A stretch of 64,000 bases of DNA from Acestrorhynchus altus (lineage: Eukaryota > Chordata > Actinopteri > Characiformes > Acestrorhynchidae). How positions within the stretch are numbered: position 1 is the stretch's first letter; the number at the start of each line of letters is the position of its first letter. The DNA lies in contig CM067524.1 in the NCBI GenBank assembly GCA_034509495.1, forward strand, positions 3,089,474-3,153,473, read 5' to 3'. The notes under the pieces were generated by a model, which worked only from the letters and a program-made list of their open reading frames with translations, did not search any database and was not told the origin of the DNA. Shown one piece after another: positions 47,956-61,100 of this stretch. The translations under genes were made by a program, and so were the position numbers.

Positions 47956-48877
47956 CAGCTAGTTTCGGTTTCATTCACAGGGTTTGATCTTCCTCTAATA
48001 TGTTCTGCAGCTGTTTTCAGACTGATCATCAAGAGCTGTTGAGCCATTAGTCTAGAGCCATGACTCCACACCTGCTGTACACTCACACACTACACTCACA
48101 CTACAGTACACTCACACTACAGTACACTCCACAGTACACTCACACTACTGTAGCACACTCACACACTACAGTACACTCACAGTACACTCACACTACAGTA
48201 CACCTCACAGTACACTCACGGTACACTCACTACACACACTCAGTACACTCACACTACAGTACACTCACAGTACACTCACACTACAGTACACTCACACTAC
48301 ACTCACACTACAGTACACTCACACTACACTCACACTAGCGCACACCTGTACTACAGTACACTCACACTACACTCACACTACAGTACACTCACAGTACACT
48401 CACACTACAGTACACTCACACTACAGTACACTCAGTACACTCACTCACAGTACACTACACTCACAGTACACTCACACTACAGTACACTCACAGTACACTC
48501 ACACTACAGTACACTCACTGAACAGTACACTCACACTACAGTCACACTACAGTCACACTAAACTACACTCGCACTACCCTGATTTGGGCCTTATATTGTA
48601 GATAAGATCCCAAATAAAAACATTTTAGTAAACATTCAGAAATAAATGTCTGTAATCCAAATGCAGAATTATTGAAATAATTAAGAAAGAATTTATAAAT
48701 TTAATGAAACTCTGGCACTGACCGTTCTGATTCAGGTGGTTCCCATGCTTCTCCTGCAGGCCTTTGGGAACGCTAAAACCACCTACAACAACAACTCCAG
48801 CCGCTTTGGGAAGTTCATCCAGGTCAACTTTCTGGAGGGTGGGATCGTCAGAGGGTGAGTTCAAAAGCTTCTGTACG

Positions 48878-48939
<62 letters not shown>

Positions 48940-49673
48940 ATGGTGAGGATGATGGTGAGGATGATGGTGAGGATGATGATGGTGAGGATGGTGAGGATGG
49001 TGATGATGGTGAGGATGATGGTGGTGATGGTGATGATCGTAACAATGATCTAATAGTGCTCAATCTGTGTGTGTTCTCAGAGCCACCATAGAGAAGTATC
49101 TGCTGGAGAAGTGCCGACTGGTGTCCAGGAAGAGCTCTGAAAGGTAGCAATGAGTGAATCACAGCCCACACTGCCCACAGCGTCCACTCTTCACACTCCT
49201 GACCCATAAATATGTCCAGCAGATTGATTCTCCAGTCTGAGCAGTGGTCAGTGGTGGAAGAATTATCTGCAACGATTAGATCAACAGGGATATTTATGAT
49301 AATAGGTTGAGAAATAAAAATAATATCTTTATTATATGTGTATCGGTTTTATCCCCTCTCAGGACTTTTATTCTGAAATCTGAGCACTGTGTGAGCAAAG
49401 AAAGAGAGCAAACAGCCCCTCCCTTCTCCCTTCTCCTCTATAAACCAGGATCTGATGAGTGATGTCATTAGCCCCGCCCCTGTCTCTGATCAGACTGATC
49501 GGAGTGGACAGAGCAGTAAACATGCACTGGTATTTCGATGTCACAGTGGGAGGGTTTGTGTGTTTTACTGCAGGAACTACCACGTCTTTTATTATCTGCT
49601 GGTCGGAGCATCTGAGGAAGAGCGGGAGGAGTTCAAACTGCTGGAGCCAAAAGACTATCACTACCTCGAACAG

Positions 49674-49726
<53 letters not shown>

Positions 49727-51707
49727 GACCCATAGCCTAGGCTGTGTGTTGTCCTGTATGGGAGTGTGTATTGAGGTTCACTGTGTTTGCAGGATAATCC
49801 TGAATTAGAGGATCAAGCAGAAATCCAGTATGAATTTAAGAGGCTTCATCAGGCCATGGAAATGGTTGGCTTTCTGCCTGCAACTAAGAAACAGTGAGTA
49901 TTCTGTCTAACGGTACATACACAGTCCACAAACAACCATCGAAGAACACCCCTAATAACCCTTTAGCAGCTGTTAAAATTCAGCTCTGCAGACTTTATTC
50001 TCCTCCTTTCCCCCTGATCTTCAATGATCAGGACCCCACAGGACCACCACAGAGCAGATATGATGTGGGTGGTGGGTCATTCTCAGCACTGCAGTCACAC
50101 TGACGTGGTGGTGGTGTGTTAGTGTGTGTTGCTGGTACGAGTGGATCAGACACAGCAGTGCTGCTGGAGTGTTTAAACCCCTCAGTGTCACTGCTGGACC
50201 GAGAACAGTCCACCGACCAGAAACGTCCAGCCGACAGCGTCCTGTGGGCAGCGTCCCGTGTGTAGCGTCCTGTGTGCAGCGTCCTGTGTGCAGCGTCCTG
50301 TGTGCAGCGTCCTGCGAGCACTGATGAAGGACTAGAGGACGACCAACACAAACTGTGCAGAAACAGATGTGCTTCTGTCTCTGACTTTACATCTACAAGG
50401 TGGAAACACTCGGTAGGAGTGTCTGATAGAGTGGACAGAGAGTGGACACAGTGTTTAAACACTCCAGCAGCACTGCTGTGTCTGATCCACTCGTACCAGC
50501 AACACACACTAACACACCACCACCATGTCAGCGTGACTGCAGTGCTGACACCGAATGTAGAAACACACACGTCTTTGTAAATATAAATGATGTAGGACAC
50601 GGTCTGGTGGTGTGTCCCTCCCAGTACGGGAACAGGACTGAACTGGATCTGAAACTGCAGGTGAATCAAAACACAAACTGGATTTATTTGTGTGTGTGTT
50701 TGTAAACAAACAGGATCTTCTCTGTGCTGTCTGCTATTCTGTACCTGGGCAATGTGTCGTATGAAGTGAAGGTTGATGGAGAGGGTTTGACAGTGGGACC
50801 TGAAGATGTTCTGACCACCCTCTCAGACCTCCTAAAGGTGACCATCATCGTCCTGCTGCATTATTATTATTATTATTATTGTCTCTGCTCTGTCTCAGTC
50901 CCATCTCTGCCCCGTCTCTGCCCCGTCTCTGCCCCGTCTCTGCCCTGTCTCTGCCCTGTCTCAGTCCAATCTCTGCCCCGTCTCTGCCCCGTCTCTGCTC
51001 TGTCTCTGCCCCATCTCTGCCCCGTCTCTGCCCTGTCTCTGCCCTGTCTCAGTCCCATCTCTGCTCCGTCTCTGCCCTGTCTCTGCCCCGTCTCTGCTCT
51101 GTCTCTGCCCCGTCTCAGCTCCGTTTCTGCTCCGTCTCAGCTCTGTCTCTGCCCCGTCTCAGCTCTGTCTCTGCCCCGTCTCTGCCCCGTCTCTGCCCTG
51201 TCTCAGTCCCATCTCTGCCCCGTCTGTGCCCCGTCTCAGGTCCTGTACCTTTGTTAGCTGGTTGTTTATTCAGTGATGTTTTTGGAGTGCAGGTGAGAGA
51301 GGAGCTGCTGGTGGAGGCTCTGACTAAGAGGAAAGCAATGACTGCCAACGACGTCCTCATTCTTCCGTACACACTGAGTGAGGTCGGCCTGCATATTTCA
51401 CTCATCATAACATCATTATTGAAACATTAATGTAACGAAGTATCTAATACTGTTTAAAGTATGATTGATCAGATCACAGCCACGGAGACGCTGACCGTGT
51501 GTTGTTCTTCAGGCCATCACAGCCCGAGACTCCATGGCTAAATCTCTGTACAGTTCCCTGTTCGACTGGATCGTCCTGCGGATCAACCACGCTCTTCTAA
51601 ACAAGAGAGACATGGAAGAGGCCGTCCCAGTACGTCCCAGTTAACCACGCTCACCTGTGCAGCTGCATCAGCGGTGCAGGACGGTCCTTCACACACACAC
51701 ACACACA

Positions 51708-51768
<61 letters not shown>

Positions 51769-52408
51769 GGTCAAAATTCAGGATTTAGTTTCTTTAGTGT
51801 TTTGTCGTTTGTACGGCTCAACAGAGACACCAGCCAATCGGAACCAGTTACTGGGATGGATTTATATACCCAGCTCTCCTCCGTAGCATCGCTGAGACAT
51901 CTGGATGTGTGTATGTGTACCTGTCAGCGGAGTGTGTGTCCTGTGTTGACCGGTGGTTCTGTTCTGTGTTCCGTAGTGTCTGTCTATAGGAGTCCTGGAT
52001 ATATTCGGATTCGAGGATTTCCGGACCAACAGCTTTGAGCAGTTCTGTATTAACTACGCCAACGAGCAGCTGCAGCATTACTGCAGTCAGCACATCTTCA
52101 GACTGGAGCAGGTGAGCAGTAGAACCGTCTCGGGTCCAGTTAAAGGTGTAGTCATGGGTGGGGTGACGCAGTCCTGCACTGGATCTAGCTGTTCACTGAG
52201 CGCTGAATTTCAGGAGGCGTACCTGACGGAGGGGATCACCTGGAGCACAGTGGACTACATCGACAACATCGGCTGCATCAACCTGATCAGCAGGAAGCCC
52301 ACGGGCCTGCTGTACCTGCTGGACGAGGAGAGCAGGTGAATGAGCTGCACCATGCTTACCGGATTCCGTTCGGTGTTAGTGGTCCCTGGTGGGATCACAG
52401 ATCACTCT

Positions 52409-52449
<41 letters not shown>

Positions 52450-52673
52450 AGTTTCCCTCACGCCACAGATAACACCCTGCTGGAGAAGTTTAAACAGCAG
52501 CATCAGGAGAATGCCTTCTTTATTCCCACGCCGGTCATGGAGCCCGCCTTCGTCATCCTCCACTACGCCGGGAAGGTCAAATACCAGATAAAGGTACAGC
52601 GTCATCAGCATCAGCGTTTCCACGGCTTTGCTTTGTGTGGCTGAGATGTTCATTTATAAAGAATTACTGTGTG

Positions 52674-52721
<48 letters not shown>

Positions 52722-52765
52722 TGTGCGTGCGTGTGCGTGCGTGCGTGCGTGTGCGTGCGTGTGTG

Positions 52766-52797
<32 letters not shown>

Positions 52798-54949
52798 CAT
52801 GTTTATAAGCTGACCTTGATGACCTGCGTGCAGGGTCCAGTGCAGGGTCCAGTGCAGGGTCCAGTGCAGGGTGCAGTGCAGGGTGCAGTGCAGGGTGCAG
52901 TGCAGGGTGCAGTGCAGTGCAGGGTGCAGTGCAGGGCAGGGTGCAGTGCAGTGCAGAGTGCAGTGCAGTGCAGAGTGCAGTGCAGTGCAGAGTGCAGTGC
53001 AGGGTGCAGTGCAGTGCAGAGTGCAGTGCAGGGTGCAGTGCAGTGCAGGGTGCAGTGCAGGGTGCAGTGCAGGGTGCAGTGCAGGGTGCAGTGCAGTGCA
53101 GGGTCCAGTGCAGGGTCCAGTGCAAGGTCCAGTGCAGTGCAGGGTGCAGTGCAGGGTGCAGTGCAGGGTGCAGTGCAGGGTGCAGTGCAGGGTCCAGTGC
53201 AGGGTCCAGGTCTGAGTCCAGTAACGCTGAATCAGAAGGCCTTATTTAAAGCACCTTTAGTGAAACTTCTCTGTGTCTTGCAGGACTTTAGGGCGAAGAA
53301 CACTGACCACATGCGTCCAGACATGGTGGCGCTGCTGCGCAGCAGTGAGCGCAGTTACCTGAGGCAGCTGATTGGCTCAGATCCTGTGGCTGTGTTCCGC
53401 TGGGGCATCCTTCGGGCCACCATACGAACATTGGCCACCTTTAAAGAGGCCGGCCGCCGATGGGCTGCACAAAATCCAGGTACCGTCCATTCGTTATCGG
53501 CGCTGTTTAGGGCACAATCCCTGACCACAGGGGTTTCTGATAAAGTGGCCAGTGAGGAAGCACGAGGTGTGTCTATTAAAGATCATCCTGTAAGTCTTAT
53601 TGCATTATTGTATGTATGCTGTGAATTTAGGTACGTGGTTATGCTGTGTAAGGACTGTAGGGATGTTCTTCCTCATGTTTCAGGCACCATCAGACGTTAT
53701 TCCCGTCATTCTCTAAGCGAAGTGAGAAGATCCAGTTCAGCGATGAGCAGGCTGATGAGGTGAGGAGGTCATGGGATCAGTGTAGAGCATTATGTCCTCT
53801 ATTATATTTTAATTAGGGTTTAAACAGGGTTTCACAGCCTGGACAGTGGGACAACCAGCGGATCGTGAAGCACGCTGTAGGGGTCTGTAGGTTTCAGTAA
53901 TACGTGTGTATCCAGTATGAAGTGGTAACAGTGATATAAGTGTGTATCCAGTATGAAGTGGTATATATGTATGTTCTCTCTGCAGTCAGGGTTCTCTGAT
54001 TGAGTTCTCCTTCGATCGCTCAGAGGAGAACCCGCTGGAGGTGTTTGAGGACATTTTCGCCACGTTTGAGAGTAAAAAGTAAGCTGAGCTCTTCTGAAAC
54101 TGCATGACTAATCTCTCCATCACACAGTCATTGAGGTTCCTCTGGGTTCTCCTCCTCTCCATGGCTTCTTCTCTGTTATAACCAGTTCAGGTCTCTGATG
54201 AGGAGGAGCTCTGGGTCAGGGTTCCAGCTCATCCCTCTGAGCGGACTGAGTTGGACTGATTTAAAGCGATAGTTTGGGTGAAAATCTAGTTTCCATAATT
54301 GTGGTCGTGTTCTTGCTGAAGTAGTGGATGAACTGTGGAGATGGTTCAGTGAAGAATTCTACAGCAGGTCTCTGCCTTTTAATGTCCTTTCAAAAACCAT
54401 CTCAATTAGAATATTTCAACTGAAACGAAACGTTGACATAAAAATACCACATACTGACTCCACACAACGACTGACTGACTCCACACAACGACTGACTGAC
54501 TCCACACAACGACTGACTGACTCCTTCATCCTCAACACTTTGTTATTCAGTTTCTAAACGTTCCTTCAAAATTCCATTTTGTCCAGATTAGAATATTCAG
54601 TGTCCAGTTTGGGTCTGAACTGAGTTGTTTTTGACACTTTGGGTCGAATGAGTTAAAACATCAGTACTTTTAGTATTAATATTCAGTTTTAGGATGAAGA
54701 AATTCAGTTGGTACTTTAATTTGAATTGAATTAAATAAATAGAATAAGGAGGTAAAGGATGGTAATTGGTCCGGTATAGATGTACGAGCTTCGTCCATCA
54801 CCGTGGGCCTTTCTTGACGACCTGCGTCAGAACTGACTGAAATGTGGTCAAATTAGATTTTTCACCAAATTGCTCCCCTTTAATGTTTTGTTTCCTTACT
54901 AATCAGGTGTTGATTTACCTGTTTATCTCTGTAACCTCTCTCTCTCCTC

Positions 54950-55001
<52 letters not shown>

Positions 55002-55188
55002 TGTCTCTCTGTGTCTCTCTGTCTCTCTCTCTCTGTCTCTCTCTCTCTGTCTCCTATCCTCTCTATCTCTGTCTCTCTCTCTCTCTGTCTCTCTCTCTCT
55101 GTCTCTCTATCTCTCTGTCTCTCTCTCTATCTCTCTGTCTCTCTCTCTCTCTGTCTCTCTCTCTCTGTCTCCTATCTCTATCTCTGTC

Positions 55189-55243
<55 letters not shown>

Positions 55244-58124
55244 GTTCTGGGTTAATCAGGGAGTTGCATGCCAAAGTCCTGTGCACCATTCAGAGGTTGG
55301 GTGGTCCCAGAGGGACTACTCAAAGCTCGTCTGTCCACCATTTCTGTGAGGAAGTTGCGTCACTTCTCTCAGTGAGTGTGTCCTTGTCCTGTCCTGCCTC
55401 TGCAGCCGAGCTTCTGAGTAGAGCTGGGTATCGACGAGGGCCACCACTCCTTCAGTTCCACTTCAGTTCAGTCTCAGTGTCGGTTCCGTCAGCCAGAGTT
55501 TCTCTCTTTAGAATGAAATTCAGTGAAGATAGACTGCGTTTAGATGATCCAGGATGGATTTATATTAGTATTTTCATTTATTTGATGTGATGGAGTTTTA
55601 AATATGTTCATTTATTTAAGCTGGCGGGTTCCACTTAATATGAAGGAACCCTTGGCCTAGATAGAGAACCCTGAAAACATCTGTAAGGAGCCCTTATGGA
55701 ATCATTTAAGAGTGATGGTGGAGAAACACAGCGGCTCCCGTTCCCCACCCGTACGCCAGGGAGCGGAACAGAGGCTCCGAGTGCTACTCGCTCGATACCC
55801 AGCCTAATCATCAGAGCTACCCAGGGGTTTCACTGGCAGTGATGATGATGACAAATGATGGAGTCGTGGTGTGGTCTCAGATACCCTCTTTACCCTCTCC
55901 TCCTCTCCACAGGAAGAACAGGGCTAACAGACACAAGCAGCTCATTCTAAAGGTACCCCTTCCACTGGGAGCCGGTTCTGCTGCGTTATGAGAAACACCT
56001 CAATAATGAAAGAATCTAGAACCGCTAGAACTGTTTCTCTGTAACTGCTCATACTAAGAAACCTTATTCTCCTCTCTGAGTCTCATGCCAGAACCTCATC
56101 AACTATGGGTCCCTGAAGATGATTGTGGATCTCAACTTGCACAGGCAGAGACTCAGAGCCCTCCTGCCTCCATAAGAAGAAAGAAAGCCCCCCCAGCATC
56201 AGCGCCCAGTTTTCAAGTTGGTTTGGGTCAAGCTGGCAGTGTAGCTATTGCCTGTTGGCCTATTTCTACAGAAGCGGCTGTAACATAACCATGGAATGGT
56301 GTGTAACACTGGAAATAACTGTGAATTGTAACTGTGAATACAGCTGTGGAGTGTGTAACTGTAGATGCAGCTGTAATTAACTGTGAATACTGGCTGTAGT
56401 GTAACACTGTGGCGGCTGTAGAGTAACTGTGAATCTTGGCTGTAGAGTAACTGTGAATCACGGTTGTTGTGTATCTGTGGCTGACTGTAGTGTATCTGTG
56501 AATCACGGCTGTAGAGTAACTGTGAATCACGGCTGTAGAGTAACTGTAGATCTGGCTGTAGAGTAACTGTAGATCTGGCTGTAGAGTAACTGTGAATCTG
56601 GCTGTAGTGTAATATGAATGCGACTGTAGGTAACTGTAGATGCGACTGTAGAAGTAAGCATGAATCTGGCTAACTAGAGTAACTGAATCACGGCTGTAGG
56701 TAACTGTGAATCTTGACTGGAAGTAACTGTGAATCACGGCTGTAGAGAAGTAACTTCCTTGAATCCTGACTGTGGTGGCAACTGTGAATCCGGCTGTAGT
56801 GTGGCTGTGAATCTAGGCTGTAGTGTAGCTGTGAATCCGGCTGTAGTGTAACTGGCTGACTGTAGTGTAACTGTGAAAGCGGCTGTAGTGTAACTGTGAT
56901 CAGCTGTAGTGTCTATGAATCCGGCTGTGAGAGTGTAACTGTGGCACTGTAGTGTAACTGTGGCGGCTGTAGTGTAACATGAAAGCGGCTGTAGTGTAAC
57001 TGTGAATCCGGCTGTAGAAGTAACAGCAGATCCGGCTGTAGAGCGCTGTGAATCGGCTGTAGAAGTAACCGTGAATCCCGGCTGTAGAAGTAACGTGAAT
57101 CGACTGTAGTGTATCCGTGAAAGCGGCTGTAGTGCTTAACGTGAAAGCGGCTGTAGTGTAACCGTGAAAGGCTGTGAATTGCAACGATGAAGGCGGCTGT
57201 AGTGCAACCGTGAAGGCGGCTGTAGTGCAACCGTGAAGGCGGCTGTAGTGCAACCGTGAAGGCGGCTGTAGTGTAACTATGTAAATGAGTGTGCTTTGCA
57301 GATGAGTGTCTCAGTCCGTTAGAATTCTGATTGTACTGAACTCAGTTCAGCTGAAATCTCCTCAATTGATATACCCTGGACCTCCCTCATCATCGTCCGT
57401 CCTCCACCCACCGACAGCTCTTTCCATCTTAGTGTGAGAGCCTCGGCGGGAGCTGGGTCATAAACAGAGGGCGGTGGGTTAGTCAGAAAGCAGGGGGGCT
57501 TAGTGGACGCTGATGGAGAAATCAATGAAACTCGAGCTCTAATCTCTGCTGTTCCACAGACGTCTCTGCTCAGGCTGCTGGACACGCTGAGGAAAGCTAA
57601 ACCGTTCTTCGTCCGCTGCATCAGGTCCAACGCAGAGAAGGTACAGTGGACACCTCATTGTCTTATGTAGCTTTACAGAGAACATGAGGAGCAGAAGGTA
57701 GATGTTCTGCAGATGATGCTCAGTCTGGAGTGTGGGTAGATCTACTGAAAGGCCAAGCGTTCACCACGCTGCTGAACTCTTTATGACCATGTCTATCAAT
57801 ATTCATAAACATTAAAGCCTTTAGAACGAATATCGTAACACTGGACTGAAGACTGGGCGCCGTGACAAACTACACTCTGTTCCTTGGAGCCTCTCTAAGG
57901 TTCTCTAAGGTTCTGTCTGCATTTAGAGCAGTTCTGAAATATTGAACCTCTGACATTGACATATGTAAATATGAACTTTCTGTTCTAGATAAAGATACAC
58001 ACCTACATAATGTCAATAAGGCCCGGTACATGAACATGTCAGGTAGAACCTTATAGCTCCAGTGGGACGATATGTCAATAAAAGTCTTTAGAAATCTTTA
58101 CTGATCTGTTTAATCTAGATAATA

Positions 58125-58198
<74 letters not shown>

Positions 58199-61100
58199 CT
58201 CAGAGAAATACGGTTTGATGAAGATCTGGTTTCTAAACGGTTGAGGTACACAGGTATGCTGGAGACGGTTCGCATTAAGAGGTCTGGATATGGAGCCAAA
58301 TACACCTTTAAGGTAAGCTGCTATTGGCTGTTCAGTGGGAGCTACGTTACTTCACTGCTGGGTACTAAGCTAATGTTAACCGCCCAAAATCCTCAGTCAC
58401 ATGACGTGGTGGTGTGTAGTGTTTGTTGCTGAATGCCGTGGACTGGTAGTTCTAGACTTAGTGATTAGACCACGCCCACTAATGAAGAAGAAGAGACAGG
58501 CGGAGACTGTCTCTGACGAATCAAACCGGTAGGGGCGTTGTTGGTAGTGTCGGTAATTTAGTTAGCGTGTCCGAGTCAGGAATGATCCCGATCAAGGTGA
58601 TTTACCTGAACTCCTCCTGTAAGCTTGCAGATGAAAGGCCAGTGAGGTCCTGAGGTAAACCTCCCGTGGTCTCCTGCTGATTGTGATCAAAAGGTTCTCA
58701 TGCAATGGATTCTCTGTATGTCTCCTGAAGGTTGCAGTGAGTTCCAGTTCTGCTGCGAAAAGCATCACGCCTCAGGACATGCAGCCTGCAGAGAGAACCT
58801 GACTTGCTCGATGTACGAGCTTCCAGATCGGCAAGACCAAGGTCCCTGGGCTTTCCGTGCTCAGACTAACCCCAACGAGAGCCTGTCTCCTTCCTTCTGC
58901 CTGACCTGGTTCTGTTATGTTCCCCAGGTGTTCCTGAAGGAGTGGACAGACCAAATGGAGACCCTCCACAGGGAAATGTCATGGGATCTCATCCTGCAGA
59001 GATGGTTCAGCATGTTCGAAACCCCACTACCTGATGTAAGGGAGGAAGACCATCATAACCCTACAGGTGCAGAATTTGCAGAAACCTCAGCTGTGTGTTA
59101 GTGCAATCTGAGTTTAGAACCCATAAACAAATCCTGGAGCGTTTTGTTTGTCTCTTTCTTTTGAACCGTGAACCTGATCCTTCTGCTTATGTCCAAGCGT
59201 TCCTGTGAGCTACAGCACGTTTACCCGACCTGGGGGCAGCTGCCTGCTGATCCAGGCAGCCTGGAGAGAGTCTCGTCAGAGAGCCGAGTACCTCCGCCAG
59301 AGAGAGAGCTTCCTGAAACTGCAGCAGCTGAAGAACAGCTCGGAGCGCAGGAGGAGAGTGTAAGACTGTACTGCTACTGTACTGGGACTGTACTGCTACT
59401 GTACCAGGACTGTACTGCTACTGTACTGGGACTTTGATAGAACTGTACTGCTACTGTACTGCTACTGTACCAGGACTGTACTGCTACTGTACTGGGACTG
59501 TACTGCTACTGTACCGGGACTGTACTGCTACTGTACTGGGACTTTGATAGAACTGTACTGCTACTGTACCGGGACTGTACTGCTACTGTACCGGGACTGT
59601 ACTGCTACTGTACCGGGACTTTGATAGAACTGTACTGCTACTGTACTGGGACTGTACTGCTACTGTACCAGGACTGTACTGCTACTGTACTGGGACTTTG
59701 ATAGAACTGTACTGCTACTGTACTGCTACTGTACCAGGACTGTACTGCTACTGTACTGGGACTGTACTGCTACTGTACCGGGACTGTACTGCTACTGTAC
59801 TGGGACTTTGATAGGACTGTACTGGGACTGTACTGTTAATGTACCGGGACTGTACCGGGACTGTACCGGGACTGTACTGGGACTGTACTGGTACTGTACC
59901 GGGACTGTACTGGGACTGTACCTGGACTGTACCGGGACTGTAACTGTGCCATTAGTTTTTGCTGCTGGCAGTGAGTGGCTAGAAAAGACGCACTGCGCCA
60001 CCTAGTGTACTGAAGTGGAAATCGTTCAGTGCTAATAGAAGATCAGTTTGCTGCAGAAGAACCTTGTTCTCCCCAGCAGAACGTGACATTAATTTGATCT
60101 CAAAACACACTTTTGTATTTGTTCTAAATATTTTCCTGCTTGGTTAAAATATGAATATCTATGAAGATGTTCACTGGTTTTGAGATTGATATGGATGGTT
60201 TGTTCTGGATAGAATTGAAGTATAGAATTCAATTTTGTTGGTGAACTGTGCTGTCAGTGTGGGACCGTCTACAGAGTAAGAGACACAGTGCCACCTAGTG
60301 TCCTGAAGCAGGACAGATGATCTTAATGAAGTGTGAGGAGATGAGGCAGCTCAGGTGGGGTCTGTAGGTAAAGCCTGGGGGTCAGCTGTGGAAACCAGTC
60401 AGGCTGAGCACACGGTGTGATCTCGGTGGTTCTCTTTCAGGGCTGCGCTGGAGGACAAGCTGAGCAAGAACGAAACCGCCAAGGGCAGCCCTGGACCGGA
60501 GCAGAGGGAAGGGGTGGCGACACAGCCCCCTGGTGGTAACGCAAAGCCCCTGCCACCCTTAGCCAACCGGGGCGCGGATGAAAACGGAACAGCTGAGGGT
60601 CTTCGGGAGAGACAGAATTGTGAAGAGCAGCCCAGCGAGTCGGCGCAGAAAGAGAACAAGTCTCCCTCTCCAGCCCCGACTCGCCCAGATTCTCTAGATC
60701 TAAACAGTGGGCTGAGATCGGTCCAGCCCATTCAGGAGGAGTCCTCCAGCACACCACCTATCCAGCGCTACTCCAAAGCCTCCATTATGAAGGAGAAGGT
60801 GGAGAAATGGAAGGAAAGGAGGAGTGACATGGGTCCAGATAGATCTGATTTCAGGGAACCACGGCTGGAGGACCACAGCATGAAGAGCCTGAAGTAAGAA
60901 CTTTCCTCATCTCCTGGTTCTCCGAGGCTGGGGCCCAAATGAATCCCTGTTAGTTCTGGCCAGTCGAATGAACCCATGCTTGGTGCCCAAATTTAGTTAG
61001 TTTGTTTCGTGCTGCAGGTACGAGGCCAGAGTCCTACACCATATCCAGAACTCTGGACTTCACATTAGACGCAGGGGCCTTCTGTGAGCCTCTGTTCCAT

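Larger units (their letters stand above)
42773..48759. other. 6-kb myo9b first coding intron; repeats, no convincing gene
   Basis: Holds (CA)n/(GT)n tracts, a transposon relic, a MITE fragment at 44310-44460 and minisatellites. A 133-residue minus-strand frame at 43389-43790 is unrecognised and is discussed in the findings. Confidence 0.55.

Noticed and set aside
50724..51430. Long Ser/Leu/Pro/Cys frames downstream of a myo9b exon
   Set aside because: They start in true exon 50714-50837 or the GTCTCTGCCCC array and run through the intron; not a separate gene.
56228..57253. Tyr/Ser/Thr-rich minus-strand frames (169, 117 and 105 residues)
   Set aside because: Translations of the GGCTGTAGTGTAACTGTGAA array.
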